A stretch of DNA of 64,000 nucleotides from DASYTH01 sp035762905 (lineage in GTDB: Bacteria; Actinomycetota; Actinomycetes; Mycobacteriales; Pseudonocardiaceae): positions 1-64,000 of the forward strand of contig NZ_DASUCC010000130.1 in assembly GCF_035762905.1 (NCBI RefSeq), in the 5' to 3' direction. The notes under the pieces were generated by a model, which did not search any database, was not told where the DNA came from, and saw nothing but the letters and a program-made list of their open reading frames with translations. Each line of letters begins with the position of its first letter. Position 1 is the first letter of the stretch. Positions 25,883 to 34,757 of the stretch are shown here, one piece after another. The translations under genes and the position numbers were made by a program.

Positions 25883-26872
25883 TCAGTGGGTCAGCGCGCC
25901 GTCGTGCGGGGCCACCGATGTGCGCACACCGGTGTGCGTGGCCGTCGCCGCGGCGGCGGCGATCTCCTGGGCCTTGACCGCGTCGTCCGGGCCGCACCGG
26001 CTCGGCCCGTCGCCGGCCGCCAGCGCCAGGAACGCCCGCATCTCGGCCCGGTACGCGGTGGCGAACCGGTCCACGAACCCGGTGAACGCGGGCGCCTCGG
26101 ACGTCCGGTCGGCGGCGTTGCGCCCGGCCGCCATCGACAGCCGGGTGCCGAGCACCTCCATGCGGTGGTCGTAGCCGAGCGGGTTGAGCCGGGACGCGGT
26201 GAGCACGGCGACGCCGCCGCCGGCGAAGCTCAGCACCAGGGTGCCCATGCCGATCCCCTGGCGGTCGTTTCCCGTCACCTCGCACGCGTCCGCCTGCACC
26301 GCGACCACCTCGTCGTGCGCGATCCAGCGCGCCGCGTCGATGTCGTGGATGAGGCAGTCGGTGAAGATGTCACCGGCCGTGGTCCGGTACTCCGGGCCGG
26401 GCGGCTGGTGGTCGAACGCGGTACCCCTGATCATGAGCACCTGCCCGGCCGCGCCGGAGGCCACCATCCGATGCAGCCTGCGGTATTCCGGGTCGAACCG
26501 GCGCTGGAACCCCACCTGCACCCGGGCACCCGTACGGCGGGCCGTCTCGGCGACCGCCCGCGCCTGGACCAGCCCGGCGGCGAGCGGCTTCTCACAGAAG
26601 ACGGCGATGCCCTTCGTCATCGCCGCGTCGAGCACGCCGGACCGTTCGGTCGCCGGGGTGACCACCACCACGGCGTCCGCGTCCTCGACCAGCGCCACGG
26701 CGGTCGGGCGTACCGAGCCGCCGACCTCGTCCGCCACCTTCCGCGCAACGACGGGGTCACTGTCATGGATGAGCAGCGAACCGGCGGGGAGCATTCCCGC
26801 GAGATTTCGGGCATGCACCGAACCCATTCGACCGACGCCGACGACCCCGATTTTCATCGTGCGTTCGAGCAC
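25883..26872 (-). CDS. Gfo/Idh/MocA oxidoreductase, inositol 2-dehydrogenase-like
   Basis: A 329-residue NAD-dependent dehydrogenase. The Rossmann motif is GVVGVGRMGSVHARNL, EKP lies at 94-96 (FCEKPLAAG), and GFQRRFDPEYRRLH and TDCLIHDIDAARWIA match inositol dehydrogenase-like members, whose Asp-x3-His pair performs catalysis. GTG at 26872 has TGGGGG well placed upstream, whereas ATG at 26857 has no ribosome binding site. It probably oxidises a cyclitol to the ketone used by the DegT enzyme downstream, a two-step hydroxyl-to-amine conversion as in streptomycin-type pathways. Confidence 0.85.
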   Translation of the reverse strand: MLERTMKIGVVGVGRMGSVHARNLAGMLPAGSLLIHDSDPVVARKVADEVGGSVRPTAVALVEDADAVVVVTPATERSGVLDAAMTKGIAVFCEKPLAAGLVQARAVAETARRTGARVQVGFQRRFDPEYRRLHRMVASGAAGQVLMIRGTAFDHQPPGPEYRTTAGDIFTDCLIHDIDAARWIAHDEVVAVQADACEVTGNDRQGIGMGTLVLSFAGGGVAVLTASRLNPLGYDHRMEVLGTRLSMAAGRNAADRTSEAPAFTGFVDRFATAYRAEMRAFLALAAGDGPSRCGPDDAVKAQEIAAAAATATHTGVRTSVAPHDGALTH

Positions 26873-26979
26873 GAAAAACCCCCATTATTCAAGCCAGCCG
26901 CGATTCTTATAAAAGATTATTTCGGGGGTCGCCGACGAACGTCAATCGGTCTAACTCTCTGGTTGACCGGGGGCGCGCG

Positions 26980-28257
26980 TCATTCGTCGCGGATCGCGGC
27001 GGTGGGCAGGCGTCGTTCCAACGCGAGAACGGCCACGACCGCGAGGCCGTTGAGCACCGCGAGCGCCACCCAGGGCAGGCCGTGCCGCATGGCGAACAGC
27101 GTGGTGAAGAAGCCGGGGCCGACGATCTCGGCGATGGTGAAGGAGTACTGGAAGATCGCCAGGTACCGCCCCCGGGTCTGGACCGGCGCGGCGGCCGCGG
27201 CGAGTCCCATCGACACGGGCGCGTGGATGACGGTGGCCGCCGTGTACAGCACCGTCGCGGCGATGAGCACCGGCACCGCCCACGCCAACTGGCCCGGGCG
27301 CAGGACCGCGAGCAGCAGCGCCCAGCCGGCCCACAGCGCGCCGGCGGTGGCCACGATCCTGGTCCGCCGGAACGGTCGCAGCCACAGCACGACGGGCGCG
27401 GTGACGACCGACACCACGATCGTGTTTCCCACCAGCAGCGCCGAGATCAGCCACGCCTGGGCATCGAGGTGGATCAGCACCAGGGCCGGCAGGGCGAGCG
27501 CCAGCATCATGGAGGACAGCGCGAACACCGCGTTGACCAGGACGAGGCCCAGGTACGGGCGGTCCCGCAGCAGGTCGCGGTAGCCCCGGGTCGCGGCCGC
27601 CTCGACCCGGCCCGCCCGCGGTGCCCGCACCACCAGCGCGATGGTCACGGCGGCGGCGGTGAAACAGGCCGCCGCGCCGAACGCGATCATCCGGAACACG
27701 TGGTCGCCGGTCTGCGGGTTGGCCAGGGCGATGCCGGTCAGTACGCCGCCGATGCCGAGACCGGCCGTGCGGGCCATGTTCGTCCAGCCGTACCAGTAGT
27801 CCTTGCTCCGCCCCGCCGGCCGCCCGTCGACGTAGTCGGCGATCAGCGTGAAGATCGAGGACCAGAAGAACCGCACGCCGAGGGCGGTCAGCACGGCCGA
27901 GACCAGGATGCCGACCGGCCCGGTCACCAGGCCGGCCGCGAAATAGCCGAGCGCCTGCAGGACCTGGGCCAGCACGACCAGCGGCCGGGCGCCGTAGCGG
28001 TCGGCGAGCGCGCCGGCGAACACCGGGATCGGCAGCTGCATGACGTTGGCGACGCTGAGCAGGACGCCGATCAGCACCAGCGGGACGTCAGTGATCTTCG
28101 TGAAGAAGATCAGGCCGAGCGGCAGGAACAGTCCGTTGCCGATTGAGTCAATCACCAGGGCCGCGATGAGGACGGCACCGCCCCGGCTGCGGACCGCCGG
28201 CGGCGGCGGAGCGGCGATAGTGGTTTCCTCAATTGCCAAGGCCCTCGAACCCCTCAC
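26980..28257 (-). CDS. MFS transporter
   Basis: A 425-residue protein with about 12 membrane helices. It begins GGAVLIAALVIDSIGNGLFLPLGLIFF, with the loop FAGALADRYGARPLVVLAQVLQALGYF containing the family's D-R-x-G-x-R/K loop 2-3 motif. The branch resembles drug-type MFS proteins of actinobacteria. The start is uncertain: GTG at 28257 lacks a clear ribosome binding site and TTG at 28239 has GAGGG close upstream. It heads the minus-strand operon of dehydrogenase, aminotransferase and ABC importer, and is divergent from the adenylation-condensation gene. Likely self-resistance or product export. Confidence 0.8.
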   Translation of the reverse strand: MRGSRALAIEETTIAAPPPPAVRSRGGAVLIAALVIDSIGNGLFLPLGLIFFTKITDVPLVLIGVLLSVANVMQLPIPVFAGALADRYGARPLVVLAQVLQALGYFAAGLVTGPVGILVSAVLTALGVRFFWSSIFTLIADYVDGRPAGRSKDYWYGWTNMARTAGLGIGGVLTGIALANPQTGDHVFRMIAFGAAACFTAAAVTIALVVRAPRAGRVEAAATRGYRDLLRDRPYLGLVLVNAVFALSSMMLALALPALVLIHLDAQAWLISALLVGNTIVVSVVTAPVVLWLRPFRRTRIVATAGALWAGWALLLAVLRPGQLAWAVPVLIAATVLYTAATVIHAPVSMGLAAAAAPVQTRGRYLAIFQYSFTIAEIVGPGFFTTLFAMRHGLPWVALAVLNGLAVVAVLALERRLPTAAIRDE

Positions 28258-28265
28258 ACAATTGA

Positions 28266-28340
28266 CCGGAACGTCGAGTTCCGGATACTACCGGTCGGCA
28301 CCGACCGACCAAACTCCAATATCGCAAGTTGACCGATATT
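28266..28340. promoter_or_regulatory. Three inverted repeats in a divergent promoter region
   Basis: Between the divergent MFS and adenylation-condensation genes are three perfect dyads. CCGGAAC-gtcga-GTTCCGG is at 28266-28284, CGGTCGG-ca-CCGACCG at 28292-28307, and AATATCG-N9-CGATATT at 28318-28340. Their clustering in the only non-coding stretch between two major operons suggests operator sites. No match to a known StrR site was evident by eye. Confidence 0.45.
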
Positions 28341-28448
28341 TGCCGCCGCCAGCCGAACATTGCTAGCGTTTGTCCACCGCATTCTCATCCGCCGCGGGCA
28401 GGTCATGCCACGAGCAGGTTTCGGCACATCAGCACACTTTGGGGAATC

Positions 28449-31400
28449 ATGATCGACGAGATGTTGCGGGCCAGCGCCGCCGCCGTGCCCACCAACGACG
28501 CGATCGTCCATCTCGACCGACGGATCAGCTACCAGGAGCTCTACCGGTCCGTGCGGGCCGGCGCGGACGGGCTGCGCCTGCACGGCGTCGGGCCCGGCGA
28601 CACCGTGCTGCTGGCACTCACCAACTGCCCCGAGTTCGTCATGGTGTACTTCGCCACGGCGCTGCTGCACGCCAAGATCTATGCGATCGACCCCAATGCC
28701 GCCGAGCCGGAGCTGCGCCGGTGCATCCGCGACGCGGAGCCCGCCCTCGTCGTCACCCACGCGATGGCCGCCGGGACGTTCCAGCGCCTGCTCGCCGAAC
28801 GCGCCGACCTCGGCGCCAAGATCGCGGTCGTCGGCGGCGAACGGGGCACGCACCTCCTCGCGGCCGACCTGTTCGCCGGCACCGCCAGCACGACCGCCCT
28901 GCCCGCGCCGGCCGAGCCCTACCCGGGTGACTGGTCGGTGACCTACTCCTCCGGCTCGACCGGCACACCGAAACGGATCTGCCGCACCCAACGCAACCAG
29001 GTGGCCGAGGCCGGCAACATCACCGCCACCGCCGGAATCGGGCCGGACGACCGGTTGCTCTGCGTGGTGCCGCTGTTCCACGCGCTCGGCCAGTTCTGCT
29101 GCATGATCGCCGCGGCCCGGGCCGGCGCGACGCTGGTCCTGCTCGAACAGACCGGTCCGCCGGACCAGGACGGCGGGGCGCAACTCGTGCTCGGTGCCCG
29201 GATCGACCGGGTACTGGCGATGATCGAGGCGCACCGGGCCACGATCGTGCCCGCCGTGCCCTACATCTACGAGCTGCTCGCCGACGTCGACGAAAGCCAC
29301 CCGGCGGACGTGTCCAGCGTGCGGCTGTTCCTCTCCGGCGGCAACTTCCTGCCCGCCGCGACCGCGGAGCGTTTCCTGCGCCGGTACGGCAAACCGATCC
29401 GCCAGACGTACGGCAGCTCCGAGGCGGGCAGTGTCGCCTGGGACTGCCGGGATCCGCGGCAGGCGGTCGCCGGCTCCGTCGGCCATCCGCTGACCGGGGT
29501 CGAGATCCGGCTGGTCGACTCCGCCCGGCGGCCGCTGCCACCCGGCTCGGTCGGCGAGGTCGCCGTCCGAGGGCCGTCGGTGATGACCGGCTACGACGGG
29601 CGCCCGGACCTCACCGCGCGAGTCCTCGCCGACGGCTTCTACCACACCGGCGACGTGGGGATGATCGACGAGGACGGCCGGCTGCACATCACCGGCCGGA
29701 TCAACCTGCTCATCGACACCGGCGGCCGCAAGGTCAACCCGCTCGAGGTCGAGGCCGTGCTGGTCGAGCACGACCGGGTCCGCGAGGCCGTCGTCACGGG
29801 CGTCGGCACCCGGGGCGGCGACGAGCTGCTCGTCGCCGTCGTGGTTGCCGGGCAGGGCAACGGTGTCGGCGACGCCGAGTTGGCCGACGAGCTGCTCGGC
29901 TTCTGCCGCGCCCGGCTGACCGACTACAAGGTGCCGCACCGGGTCGTGTTTCGCGACGCCCTGCCCCGTTCCCCGCTCGGCAAGGTGCTGCGGCGCAACC
30001 TCGACCTCAGCGCGGAGCCCGGGACCGAGCCGGCGGCCGGCACCGTCCGGCAGACCGACGAGCGGCGCGCCGAGACGACCAGGTACCTGGTCGGCCAGCT
30101 CGCCCGGCTGCTGCGCAAACCCGAGGAGCGCATCGATGTCGGGGCACCGATCCTGGCCACCGGCCTGAACTCGCTGCTGGCGATGCAGCTGCGGGTGGCC
30201 ATCGAGCGGGATCTCGGGGTGCCGGCCAACCTCGGCACCCTGCTGAGCGCGCGCTCGCTCGGCGAGGTCGCCGCCGGGCTCGCCGATCCGGAGCGGGCCG
30301 CCGCCGCGCTGCTGCCCGCCGCGGACCGCACGGAGTTCCCGCTGTCCGCGGCGCAACTGCCCCACGCGGGCCCGCCGGTGCCGGGCAACGCCCACCTGAT
30401 CGCGGCGCGGATCCACGGCGACGTCGACGAGGCCGGCCTGCGCGCCGCATTCCAGGGGTTGGTCGACCGGCATCCCGCGCTGCGGCTGGCGGTGCTGCCG
30501 GCCGGCGCCGGACCGGCACAGCGCATCGCCGCCCGGCTCGACGTGGACTTCGCCGCCGACCACGTGCCGCACGGTGACCTGTCGGACCGGCTCGGCACGC
30601 TCGCCGAGGAGGCGGCGCGGACACCGTCGTCCGGCGGCGCCAGGCCGCTGCGCGTGCGGCTGCTGCGCGACGGTGACCGGGCGCCGGTCATCGCGATCGG
30701 CGTGCACAAGCTCGCGGCCGACCGGTGGTCACTCGCCGTCCTGCTCCGCGACCTGTCGATGATGCTCGGCGGTCAGCGGGCCGGCGACGACGCCTACCTG
30801 CCGTCGCTTCCGTTCCGCTACCCCGACTTCGTCCAGTGGTCGGCCGAGCAGGGCCACGTCGCGACGCCGTGCGCGCCGGCCGGTGCGGCCGCCGGAACCG
30901 TCGGGCAGACCCTCGATCCCGCGCTGACCGAGGGCCTGCGGCAGGTGGCCGACCGCGAGGGCGTGACCGTCCAGACCGTGCTGCTCGCCGCACTGGTGCA
31001 CGCGACCGGCGGGGACGGCTGCGCGGCGGCGGTGCACTGGGGCCGCGACCGGCCCGAGTTCCACGACCTCGTCGGCCGGTTCGCCCGGGTGGTGACCGTG
31101 CCCGGCGGCACCAACACGGACGCGTTCGCGGTGCTGCCGGCCGTGCGCGACGCGCTCGAGCACCCCCGGCCGGCCGGCCCGGCGGCCCGGGTGCTGCTGG
31201 TCGACGACATCGGCCCGAGACCGGCGCTGGCCCAGCTCATGCGGTTCGCCGCCGGCATGTCCGAAGGGCCGGTCACGGTCGGCGACCTCCGGCTGCACCC
31301 GGTCGAGCTCCCGGCCCGGCCGCTGGCGGCGCCGGTCGAGTGCCGCGTGACCCGGATCGCGGACCGGGTGTGCCTGGTCTGGCGGCGCGACGCCAGCACC

Positions 31401-31484
31401 TCCGCCGGCCGGCTCGACGCCATCGTCGCGGCGTTTCACGCCGTCCTCGACGCCGTCGCGGCGCGGGCCGCCGCGACCCGATAG
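28449..31484 (+). CDS. NRPS-like protein: adenylation, carrier and degenerate condensation domains
   Basis: A 1011-residue protein. Residues 1-530 are an AMP-forming domain: TYSSGSTGTPKR near 165, then YGSSEAGSV, FYHTGDVGM and the A10 Lys512 in SPLGKVLRR. The layout resembles free-standing aryl/acyl ligases more than amino-acid A domains. A carrier domain has phosphopantetheine Ser575 in TGLNSLLAMQL. Residues about 625-1000 are condensation-like, but the HHxxxDG motif reads H753-K-L-A-A-D758-R, so the catalytic second His and the Gly are lost. ATG at 28449 follows GGGGAATC. It should load an acid onto the carrier; the C domain may be inactive or a recruiting platform. A free-standing C domain with intact His is encoded at 44.5 kb. 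Confidence 0.85.
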   Translation: MIDEMLRASAAAVPTNDAIVHLDRRISYQELYRSVRAGADGLRLHGVGPGDTVLLALTNCPEFVMVYFATALLHAKIYAIDPNAAEPELRRCIRDAEPALVVTHAMAAGTFQRLLAERADLGAKIAVVGGERGTHLLAADLFAGTASTTALPAPAEPYPGDWSVTYSSGSTGTPKRICRTQRNQVAEAGNITATAGIGPDDRLLCVVPLFHALGQFCCMIAAARAGATLVLLEQTGPPDQDGGAQLVLGARIDRVLAMIEAHRATIVPAVPYIYELLADVDESHPADVSSVRLFLSGGNFLPAATAERFLRRYGKPIRQTYGSSEAGSVAWDCRDPRQAVAGSVGHPLTGVEIRLVDSARRPLPPGSVGEVAVRGPSVMTGYDGRPDLTARVLADGFYHTGDVGMIDEDGRLHITGRINLLIDTGGRKVNPLEVEAVLVEHDRVREAVVTGVGTRGGDELLVAVVVAGQGNGVGDAELADELLGFCRARLTDYKVPHRVVFRDALPRSPLGKVLRRNLDLSAEPGTEPAAGTVRQTDERRAETTRYLVGQLARLLRKPEERIDVGAPILATGLNSLLAMQLRVAIERDLGVPANLGTLLSARSLGEVAAGLADPERAAAALLPAADRTEFPLSAAQLPHAGPPVPGNAHLIAARIHGDVDEAGLRAAFQGLVDRHPALRLAVLPAGAGPAQRIAARLDVDFAADHVPHGDLSDRLGTLAEEAARTPSSGGARPLRVRLLRDGDRAPVIAIGVHKLAADRWSLAVLLRDLSMMLGGQRAGDDAYLPSLPFRYPDFVQWSAEQGHVATPCAPAGAAAGTVGQTLDPALTEGLRQVADREGVTVQTVLLAALVHATGGDGCAAAVHWGRDRPEFHDLVGRFARVVTVPGGTNTDAFAVLPAVRDALEHPRPAGPAARVLLVDDIGPRPALAQLMRFAAGMSEGPVTVGDLRLHPVELPARPLAAPVECRVTRIADRVCLVWRRDASTSAGRLDAIVAAFHAVLDAVAARAAATR

Positions 31485-31497
31485 GAGATCCACGGGC

Positions 31498-32409
31498 ATG
31501 ATTTCGCACATTCGCCAGGTCAGCCTCGGCCTGCCGGACCTGGCCCGCGCCAGGGACTTCTACGAGCACCAGTGGCAGCTCGACGTGGTCGGCGTCGACG
31601 ACGACCGGGTCTACCTCGGCTCCGCCTGCGCGGAGAGCTACAGCCTGCGGCTGCGCGCGACCACCGAGCCGAGGGTGGACCTGCTCGCGTTCGCGGCGCC
31701 GCGAACGTCGGACGTGGACGCCGTCGCCGAACGCGTCACCCGCCGCGACGACGCCAGGCTGGTCGCCGCGCCCGGCCCTCGGCAGGAGCGCGGCGGCGGT
31801 TACGCGACCCGCTTCCTCGACTGCGACGGCCGCACCGTCGAGGTGTCCGCCGGGGTCGAGGAGCGCTCGTACGACCCGGTCACCGCCACCGAGAGCCGCC
31901 CGGTCGCGATCAGCCACGTCGTGCTCAACACCCCCGACGTGGACCGGTCCCGCCGGTTCTACGAGGACGTGCTCGGCTTCACGGTCTCCGACTGGGTGGA
32001 GCGCCACTTCTGCTTCCTGCGCACCGGCCCGGCCCACCATCTCATCGCGTTCACCTCGGCCGGGCACGCCTCGCTCAACCACGTCGCGTTCGAGGTGCTC
32101 GGCATCGACGAGTTCATGCGGGCCACCGGGCGGATGATGCGGGCCGGGCACCAACCGATCTGGGGGCCCGGCCGGCACGGCGTCGGCGACAACGCGTTCT
32201 CCTACTTCGCGGAGCCGTCCAGCGGGTTCGTCACCGAGTACACCACCGCCATGCAGATCGTGGACGAGGCCACCTGGCGACCGCGCGTGCACGCCGCCAC
32301 GGACCAGGGCACCGACCAGTGGGGCACGTCCAACCGGCTCGACGACGTCGTTCGAACGACCCTGCGGGGACGGCCCGATCCCGGGCTGTGGACCCCGCCG
32401 CCGGTGTGA
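31498..32409 (+). CDS. BphC-like extradiol (catechol 2,3-) dioxygenase
   Basis: A 303-residue two-domain glyoxalase/extradiol dioxygenase fold. The metal-binding C-terminal half has SHVVLNTPDVDRSRRFYEDVLGF (first His), LNHVAFEVLGIDEFM (second His) and SSGFVTEYTT (Glu), the 2-His-1-carboxylate triad of type I enzymes. The N-terminal half repeats the fold without the triad. The family cleaves catechols beside the hydroxyl pair using Fe(II). It starts 13 bp after the adenylation-condensation gene and overlaps the next dehydrogenase by GTGA, matching the BphB-BphC order of aromatic degradation. No C-C hydrolase is present, so the ring-opened product may be used rather than degraded. Confidence 0.85.
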   Translation: MISHIRQVSLGLPDLARARDFYEHQWQLDVVGVDDDRVYLGSACAESYSLRLRATTEPRVDLLAFAAPRTSDVDAVAERVTRRDDARLVAAPGPRQERGGGYATRFLDCDGRTVEVSAGVEERSYDPVTATESRPVAISHVVLNTPDVDRSRRFYEDVLGFTVSDWVERHFCFLRTGPAHHLIAFTSAGHASLNHVAFEVLGIDEFMRATGRMMRAGHQPIWGPGRHGVGDNAFSYFAEPSSGFVTEYTTAMQIVDEATWRPRVHAATDQGTDQWGTSNRLDDVVRTTLRGRPDPGLWTPPPV

Positions 32410-33176
32410 CCGGGCGCGGCGCCGGTGCGGGGCGCCCGGTCGCGCTGGTCACCGGCGGAGCCTCCGGGATCGGCCGGGCCGTCGTCGATGACCTCGCCGG
32501 CAACGGCTACGCCGTCGTGGCGTTCGACCGGACCGAGCCGCGGTGTCCCCTGCCGGCCGGCGTCGCGTTCGTCCGCGGGGACGTCACCGAGCCGGCCGAC
32601 AACGAACGCGCCGTCGCCGAGGCGCTGCGCCGGTCGGGGCGGCTCGACCTGTTCGTCGGCAACGCCGGCATCCACGACGGCGGCGTGCGGCTGCTCGATC
32701 GCGACGGGCCGCGGCTGGCCGAGCTGACCCGGCGGGTGCTCGATGTCGACGTCGTCGGTTACCTGCTCGGCGCGCGGGCGACCGCGGAACACCTGACCCG
32801 CAGCCGGGGCAGCATGGTGTTCACGCTGTCCGACGCGTCGTTCCTGGTCAGTGGCAACGGGGCGGGGATCGCCTACGCGGCGGCGAAACATGCCTGCGTC
32901 GGCGTGGTGCGCCACCTGGCCGCGGACCTCGCGCCACACGTGCGGGTCAACGCCGTCGCGCCGGGCGGGGTGATCACGCGACTGCGGGCCGCCGACGGCA
33001 GCGACGTCTACGCCGAGCCGGAACCGATCGCGGCGGCCATCCGGTCGCTCAACCCACTCGGCGCCCTGGCCACTCCCGAGCGGCTCGCGCCGCTGTACCG
33101 GTTCCTGGCCGGCCCGGACGCGTTCGGCCTCACCGGCGAGATCCTGCGGCCCGACGGCGGTCTCGTCGTCCGCTGA
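32406..33176 (+). CDS. BphB-like cis-dihydrodiol dehydrogenase (SDR)
   Basis: A 256-residue short-chain dehydrogenase with NAD motif TGGASGIGRAV, FVGNAGIHDGGVRLL, catalytic Tyr/Lys in YAAAKHACVGVVRHL, and VRVNAVAPGGVITRLR. The run from GNAGI through HVRVNAVAPGG follows cis-2,3-dihydrobiphenyl-diol dehydrogenases closely, and these rearomatise cis-dihydrodiols made by ring-hydroxylating dioxygenases. Such a dioxygenase is encoded at 38.8-40.8 kb. The GTG start overlaps the stop of the extradiol dioxygenase gene. The gene ends at a small hairpin shared with a convergent gene. Confidence 0.85.
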   Translation: MTGRGAGAGRPVALVTGGASGIGRAVVDDLAGNGYAVVAFDRTEPRCPLPAGVAFVRGDVTEPADNERAVAEALRRSGRLDLFVGNAGIHDGGVRLLDRDGPRLAELTRRVLDVDVVGYLLGARATAEHLTRSRGSMVFTLSDASFLVSGNGAGIAYAAAKHACVGVVRHLAADLAPHVRVNAVAPGGVITRLRAADGSDVYAEPEPIAAAIRSLNPLGALATPERLAPLYRFLAGPDAFGLTGEILRPDGGLVVR

Positions 33177-33189
33177 CCTGTTCGGTCAG
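33173..33189. terminator. Small hairpin at the junction of convergent genes
   Basis: CTGACC-tgttc-GGTCAG forms a perfect 6-bp stem that spans the 9-bp gap and both stop codons of the dehydrogenase and decarboxylase genes. There is no T tract. It could be a weak bidirectional terminator. Confidence 0.35.
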
Positions 33190-34757
33190 GAGACGATCAC
33201 GTCCAGCACGTACGGCACGTCGCCGGCGAGCGCCTCGGCGAGCCGGGCCGGCAGGTCGGCGGCCCGGTCCACCCGCGCGCCCCGGCAACCCTGGGCGCGG
33301 GCAAGGCCGGCGAAGTCGAGGCCGGGCAGGTCGGCGCCGACCGGCTTGGCCATGCCGAGCAGCCGGGCGAAGTGGTGCACGGTCGAGTAGCCGCCGTTGT
33401 TCACCACCACCACGGTCATCGGCGTGGCACCGAGCTGGGCGGCCGACCACAGCGCCTGGATCGAGTACATCATCGAGCCGTCGCCGATCACCGCGATCAC
33501 CCGCCGGTCCGGCCGGCCGAGCAACATCCCGACGGCCGAGGGCAGGCCGAGTCCGAGCCCGCCGCTGGCGCAGGTGAAGAAGCTCTCCGGCGCGTTGTTG
33601 GGCAGGTACTCGCACATGACCGGCCGGCTGCTCGGCGCCTCCTCGACGATCACGCTGTCCGGTGGGCGGAGCCGGTCGAGGGTCTGCATGAGGAACTCGA
33701 CCGAGATCGGCCCGGTGGCCTCGACCGGCGCGGGCCGGCCCCGGCGCGGCGGGGCCGGCCGCGGGTCCGGCGGTGGGTGGCGCAGCAGGTCCGCCACCGC
33801 GGGGGCGATGCTCGTCACCAGTGCCGTGCCGAGCGGGGTCCAGGCCGCCTGCTGCGCGTCGTCGGTGAGCTGCCACAGCCGCGCACCGTCGGGCAGGTAG
33901 GGCCCGTCGCCGGCGAGGCGGTAGGTGAACACCGGCGCGCCGAGCACCAGGACCAGGTCGGTGTCGCCGAGGCAGTCCCGCAGGCCGGCCCGGTCCGGTG
34001 GCAGGAATCCGGCGAACAGCGGATGCGACTCGGGAAAACTGCACCGCGACGACATCGGCGCGGCCCACACCCTGGCCTGGTGCACCTCGGCGAGCCGCAC
34101 GGTCTCGGCGAAGGCGGGCTCCTGGTCCACCAGCGCCCCGACCACGAACACCGGGCGCCGGGCCGCGGCCAGTGCCGCGCCGAGCTCGGCGAGGTCGTCC
34201 GCGCCCGCGCGGATCACCTGGCTCACCCGCCGCGGTGGCACGGCCGCGGCGGGTGAGTCCCAGTCGTCGACGGGGATCGACACCAGGGCCGGACCGCGCG
34301 GCGGGCTCATCGCCACGTGGTAGGCCCGGGCGATCGCGGCCGGCACGTCCTGCGCCCGTGCCGGCTCGCGACTCCACTTGACGTACGGGCGGGGCAGCGC
34401 CGCCGGGTCCTCCGAGTACAGGTACGGCTCGCCGGCCAGCAGCGCCCTGGCCTGCTGGCCGGCGGTGATCACCAGCGGGGTGCGGTTGCGGTACGCGGTG
34501 AAGATGCTGCCCATGGCGTGCCCGACGCCGATGGCCGAGTGCAGGTTGACCATCGCCGCCCGCCGGGTCGCCTGCGCGTACCCGTCGGCCATGCTCAGCG
34601 CCACGGACTCCTGCAGGCCGAGCACGTAGCGGAAGTCGTCGGGCAGGTCCCGGAACATCGGCAGCTCGGTCGAGCCGGGGTTGCCGAAGATCGTCGTCAG
34701 CCCGAGCGCGCGCATCAGCTCGATCGTCGCGCCGCGGACGGTCGTCGGCTCAGCCAT
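33186..34757 (-). CDS. Benzoylformate decarboxylase-like ThDP enzyme
   Basis: A 523-residue thiamine-diphosphate enzyme. FGNPGSTELP (Ser29), LGLQESVALSMADGY (cofactor-activating Glu50) and NLHSAIGVGHAMG (His73) correspond to Ser26, Glu47 and His70 of benzoylformate decarboxylase. The Mg-ThDP motif runs from GDGSMMYS to VVNNGGY. Benzoylformate decarboxylase turns phenylglyoxylate into benzaldehyde, or makes acyloins. ATG at 34757 overlaps the upstream CoxL-like stop by 8 bp; a TTG six bases earlier is an alternative. Last gene of a seven-gene minus-strand chain of aromatic-ring enzymes, suggesting an aryl-2-oxo acid to aryl aldehyde step, with the aldehyde dehydrogenase at 42.4 kb as a possible follow-on. 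Confidence 0.85.
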   Translation of the reverse strand: MAEPTTVRGATIELMRALGLTTIFGNPGSTELPMFRDLPDDFRYVLGLQESVALSMADGYAQATRRAAMVNLHSAIGVGHAMGSIFTAYRNRTPLVITAGQQARALLAGEPYLYSEDPAALPRPYVKWSREPARAQDVPAAIARAYHVAMSPPRGPALVSIPVDDWDSPAAAVPPRRVSQVIRAGADDLAELGAALAAARRPVFVVGALVDQEPAFAETVRLAEVHQARVWAAPMSSRCSFPESHPLFAGFLPPDRAGLRDCLGDTDLVLVLGAPVFTYRLAGDGPYLPDGARLWQLTDDAQQAAWTPLGTALVTSIAPAVADLLRHPPPDPRPAPPRRGRPAPVEATGPISVEFLMQTLDRLRPPDSVIVEEAPSSRPVMCEYLPNNAPESFFTCASGGLGLGLPSAVGMLLGRPDRRVIAVIGDGSMMYSIQALWSAAQLGATPMTVVVVNNGGYSTVHHFARLLGMAKPVGADLPGLDFAGLARAQGCRGARVDRAADLPARLAEALAGDVPYVLDVIVS

